A stretch of DNA of 64,000 nucleotides. Source: Deltaproteobacteria bacterium GWC2_55_46. Its GTDB lineage: Bacteria > Desulfobacterota > GWC2-55-46. Every line of letters begins with the position of its first letter. Position 1 is the stretch's first letter. The notes under the pieces were generated by a model that ran no database searches, was not told the origin of the DNA, and worked only from the letters and a program-made list of their open reading frames with translations. Shown here piece by piece: positions 62,561 through 64,000 of the stretch. Position numbers and translations under genes: made by a program. Location: the NCBI GenBank assembly GCA_001595385.3, contig LVEI03000001.1, positions 62,001 to 126,000 of the forward strand, given 5' to 3'.

Positions 62561-63529
62561 ATGAAGATGAAAGCGTTCTTTGTATCCTTTCTTTTGCTAT
62601 TCCTTTCCGGCTGCGTCTTCATAACCATACCAGGGGTAGAGCCTCCAGCCGAGAAGACAATAGGCGGCAAGGGGGGGAATAAGGTCCTTTTACTGGACGT
62701 CTCCGGCATATTGAAGGACGATGACTCTGGCGGGCTACTCGGGGTCAAGTCGAGGCCGAACCTTACCGCGAGGATAAGGGAGGAGCTCGACCTGGCCGCC
62801 TCGGATGGGTCGGTACGGGCGGTAGTGCTCAGAATAAACACACCAGGCGGGTCGGTCACGACGAGCGACATACTTGCCCATGAGATAGAGAGGTTCAAAA
62901 AGAGGAAGAAGGTCCCGGTAGTGGCCGAGCTAATGGACATGGCAACCTCAGGAGGCTACTATATAGCATCATCAGCCGATATAATAATCGCGGAGCCGAC
63001 TACCGTTACCGGGAGCATAGGCGTCGTCGCCTTCAGCGTGAACGCGAGCGGGCTCCTTGAGAAGATCGGCATCACCAACCAGACCATCAAGTCTGGGGCC
63101 TTGAAGGACATGGGCTCTCCGCTTCGCCCGATGACTGAAGAGGATAGAAAGGTGCTCCAGTCTGTCATAGACGGCATGTACGAGAGGTTTCTCGATAAGG
63201 TCATGGAAGGCAGGCCGGGGAGCTTCACCAGGGATGAGCTCAGGGCGGCCGCTGACGGGCGCATCTATACCGCGCGGCAGGCGCTTGATCTCAGGCTCAT
63301 AGATTCCATCGGCTACCTCGACGACGCGATAGAGGCGGCGAAGAAGGCGGCCGGGATCAAAGAGGCCCGGATAATCACTTACGCGCATCCGAGGGCGTAT
63401 AAGAACAATATCTACTCGGCCCTCGCCCCTTCCATAGGGCCGTCGTTGCCTGAAACGCTCGTTATAAACCTCGACGTCGGAAGGCTCGCCGATAGCGGGA
63501 TGCATTTCATGTACATGTGGCTTCCCTGA
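62561..63529 (+). CDS. sppA: signal peptide peptidase SppA (lipoprotein form)
   Basis: SppA cuts leftover signal peptides in the membrane. This 322-aa short form has a lipoprotein-type signal (Cys18 in Leu-Ser-Gly-Cys), which is unusual as most have a plain anchor. The serine nucleophile is Ser130 in Thr-Ser-Gly-Gly-Tyr-Tyr and the lysine base probably Lys177 in Ile-Lys-Ser-Gly. It has its own sigma-70 promoter. Confidence 0.92.
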   Translation: MKMKAFFVSFLLLFLSGCVFITIPGVEPPAEKTIGGKGGNKVLLLDVSGILKDDDSGGLLGVKSRPNLTARIREELDLAASDGSVRAVVLRINTPGGSVTTSDILAHEIERFKKRKKVPVVAELMDMATSGGYYIASSADIIIAEPTTVTGSIGVVAFSVNASGLLEKIGITNQTIKSGALKDMGSPLRPMTEEDRKVLQSVIDGMYERFLDKVMEGRPGSFTRDELRAAADGRIYTARQALDLRLIDSIGYLDDAIEAAKKAAGIKEARIITYAHPRAYKNNIYSALAPSIGPSLPETLVINLDVGRLADSGMHFMYMWLP

Positions 63530-63618
63530 AAGGGCTGTATCCGATGTGACTTGAGTTGTGGCATCCGTGCCGCATTTATGTTAAGCTCACGTGCATAAAA
63601 AGCCTTTAAGGGAGCAGC

Positions 63619-64000
63619 GTGATACAGTCCGGACCGCGGGGCAGACGCCACATTAAAGCTGTTGCCGCATACGCCCTTCTTATAATCCTTTTCTATTCCC
63701 CCGTGATATTCGGCGTGAAAAGCCTATTGCCGTCCCTGTACCAGCCGCACGGCGTTGTTGAGGGAGGCACTTACAAGGAGATGAAACGCACCCCCGTAAA
63801 CTCGTTCAACATAGACATAGCCACACCGGCCTATTACGAGTTCCCGATAAACAAGCTCACGGGCGACCTTTATAAACGTGGCGAGCTGCCGCTCTGGAAC
63901 CCCTATCAGGGCGCTGGCACGCCTCTTGCCGCGCAGTTCTCCACAAGGGTATTCTTTCCGTACCAGATACTCGAGGACATAAGCCCCGTGTGGACGTGGG
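63619..64000 (+). CDS. membrane protein of YfhO-like type, N-terminal fragment
   Basis: The gene runs off the window after 127 codons. GTG at 63619 follows AAGGGAG. It has a first transmembrane helix (about 12-35), then an extracytoplasmic loop with Glu-Leu-Pro-Leu-Trp-Asn-Pro-Tyr-Gln-Gly-Ala-Gly, a pattern of YfhO/GT-C-type membrane glycosyltransferases. The call is from this fragment alone. Confidence 0.7.
   Translation, partial: MIQSGPRGRRHIKAVAAYALLIILFYSPVIFGVKSLLPSLYQPHGVVEGGTYKEMKRTPVNSFNIDIATPAYYEFPINKLTGDLYKRGELPLWNPYQGAGTPLAAQFSTRVFFPYQILEDISPVWTW

Overview
The window is 64 kb of gene-dense DNA in which every supported gene lies on the + strand. It suggests a motile Gram-negative bacterium. 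The flagellum has outer-membrane L- and P-ring genes (flgH lipoprotein, flgI), and there is an ExbB/ExbD pair. Late flagellar genes appear to be driven by sigma-54 and sigma-28, and FlhF/FlhG and CheZ are present. Together with the high-GC, AGG-rich arginine codon usage, this fits a deltaproteobacterium (Desulfobacterota) or a neighbouring phylum. That placement is inference. No rRNA, tRNA or CRISPR array was seen.

Layout. 1-111 is the end of flgE, closed by a strong terminator. 316-12361 holds a sigma-54 promoter and the export/switch genes fliLMNOPQR-flhB-flhA-flhF-flhG-fliA, then a large HEAT-repeat protein. 12355-20529 is the chemotaxis and stator block: cheR, two cheY, cheZ, cheA, cheB, motA, motB, cheW and an HDOD protein. 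20632-26331 carries two further sigma-54 promoters, a DUF2802-like membrane protein, the rod/ring genes flgF-G-A-H-I, a 70-aa DHp-like protein and a flgJ fused to an M23 peptidase. 26387-30526 is flgM-N-K-L-csrA-fliW, starting at a sigma-28 promoter. 30589-47384 is a 16-gene, tightly overlapping flagellin-glycosylation operon behind its own sigma-54 promoter. 47401-50929 is fliC-flaG-fliD-fliS-fliT behind a sigma-28 promoter. 51075-54110 adds a small FlgM-like protein and receiver, HD-GYP and PilZ proteins. 54137-64000 is mostly housekeeping: tilS, gamma-carbonic anhydrase, exbB/exbD, ppx, guaB, guaA, a LOG-family protein, a His-rich ribbon-helix-helix protein, an inserted hairpin element, sppA and the start of a membrane protein.

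How it works together. The sequence supports a two-tier hierarchy. Sigma-54 promoters (GG-N10-GC) drive early/middle genes and the glycan operon. Two of them carry the same GTCA-N6-TGAC dyad, like a FleQ box, 106-119 bp upstream. Sigma-28 (fliA) drives flgM, fliC and a small downstream gene, and its anti-factor FlgM is in the window. A CsrA/FliW checkpoint is encoded, and the fliC leader carries a GGA-loop hairpin followed by a GGA-containing Shine-Dalgarno, the layout known from the Bacillus subtilis hag leader. The glycan operon has the pseudaminic-acid core (PseB, PseC, PseI, PseG, a SpsF-type cytidylyltransferase) and the transferase Maf. No PseH or canonical PseF is seen in it. It adds an ATP-grasp ligase, two methyltransferases, an SDR, a PLP aminotransferase, an oxidoreductase, an IolB-like isomerase and a GH57-like protein. 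The most interesting candidate here is this probably undescribed flagellin sugar pathway, wired to flagellar assembly control.
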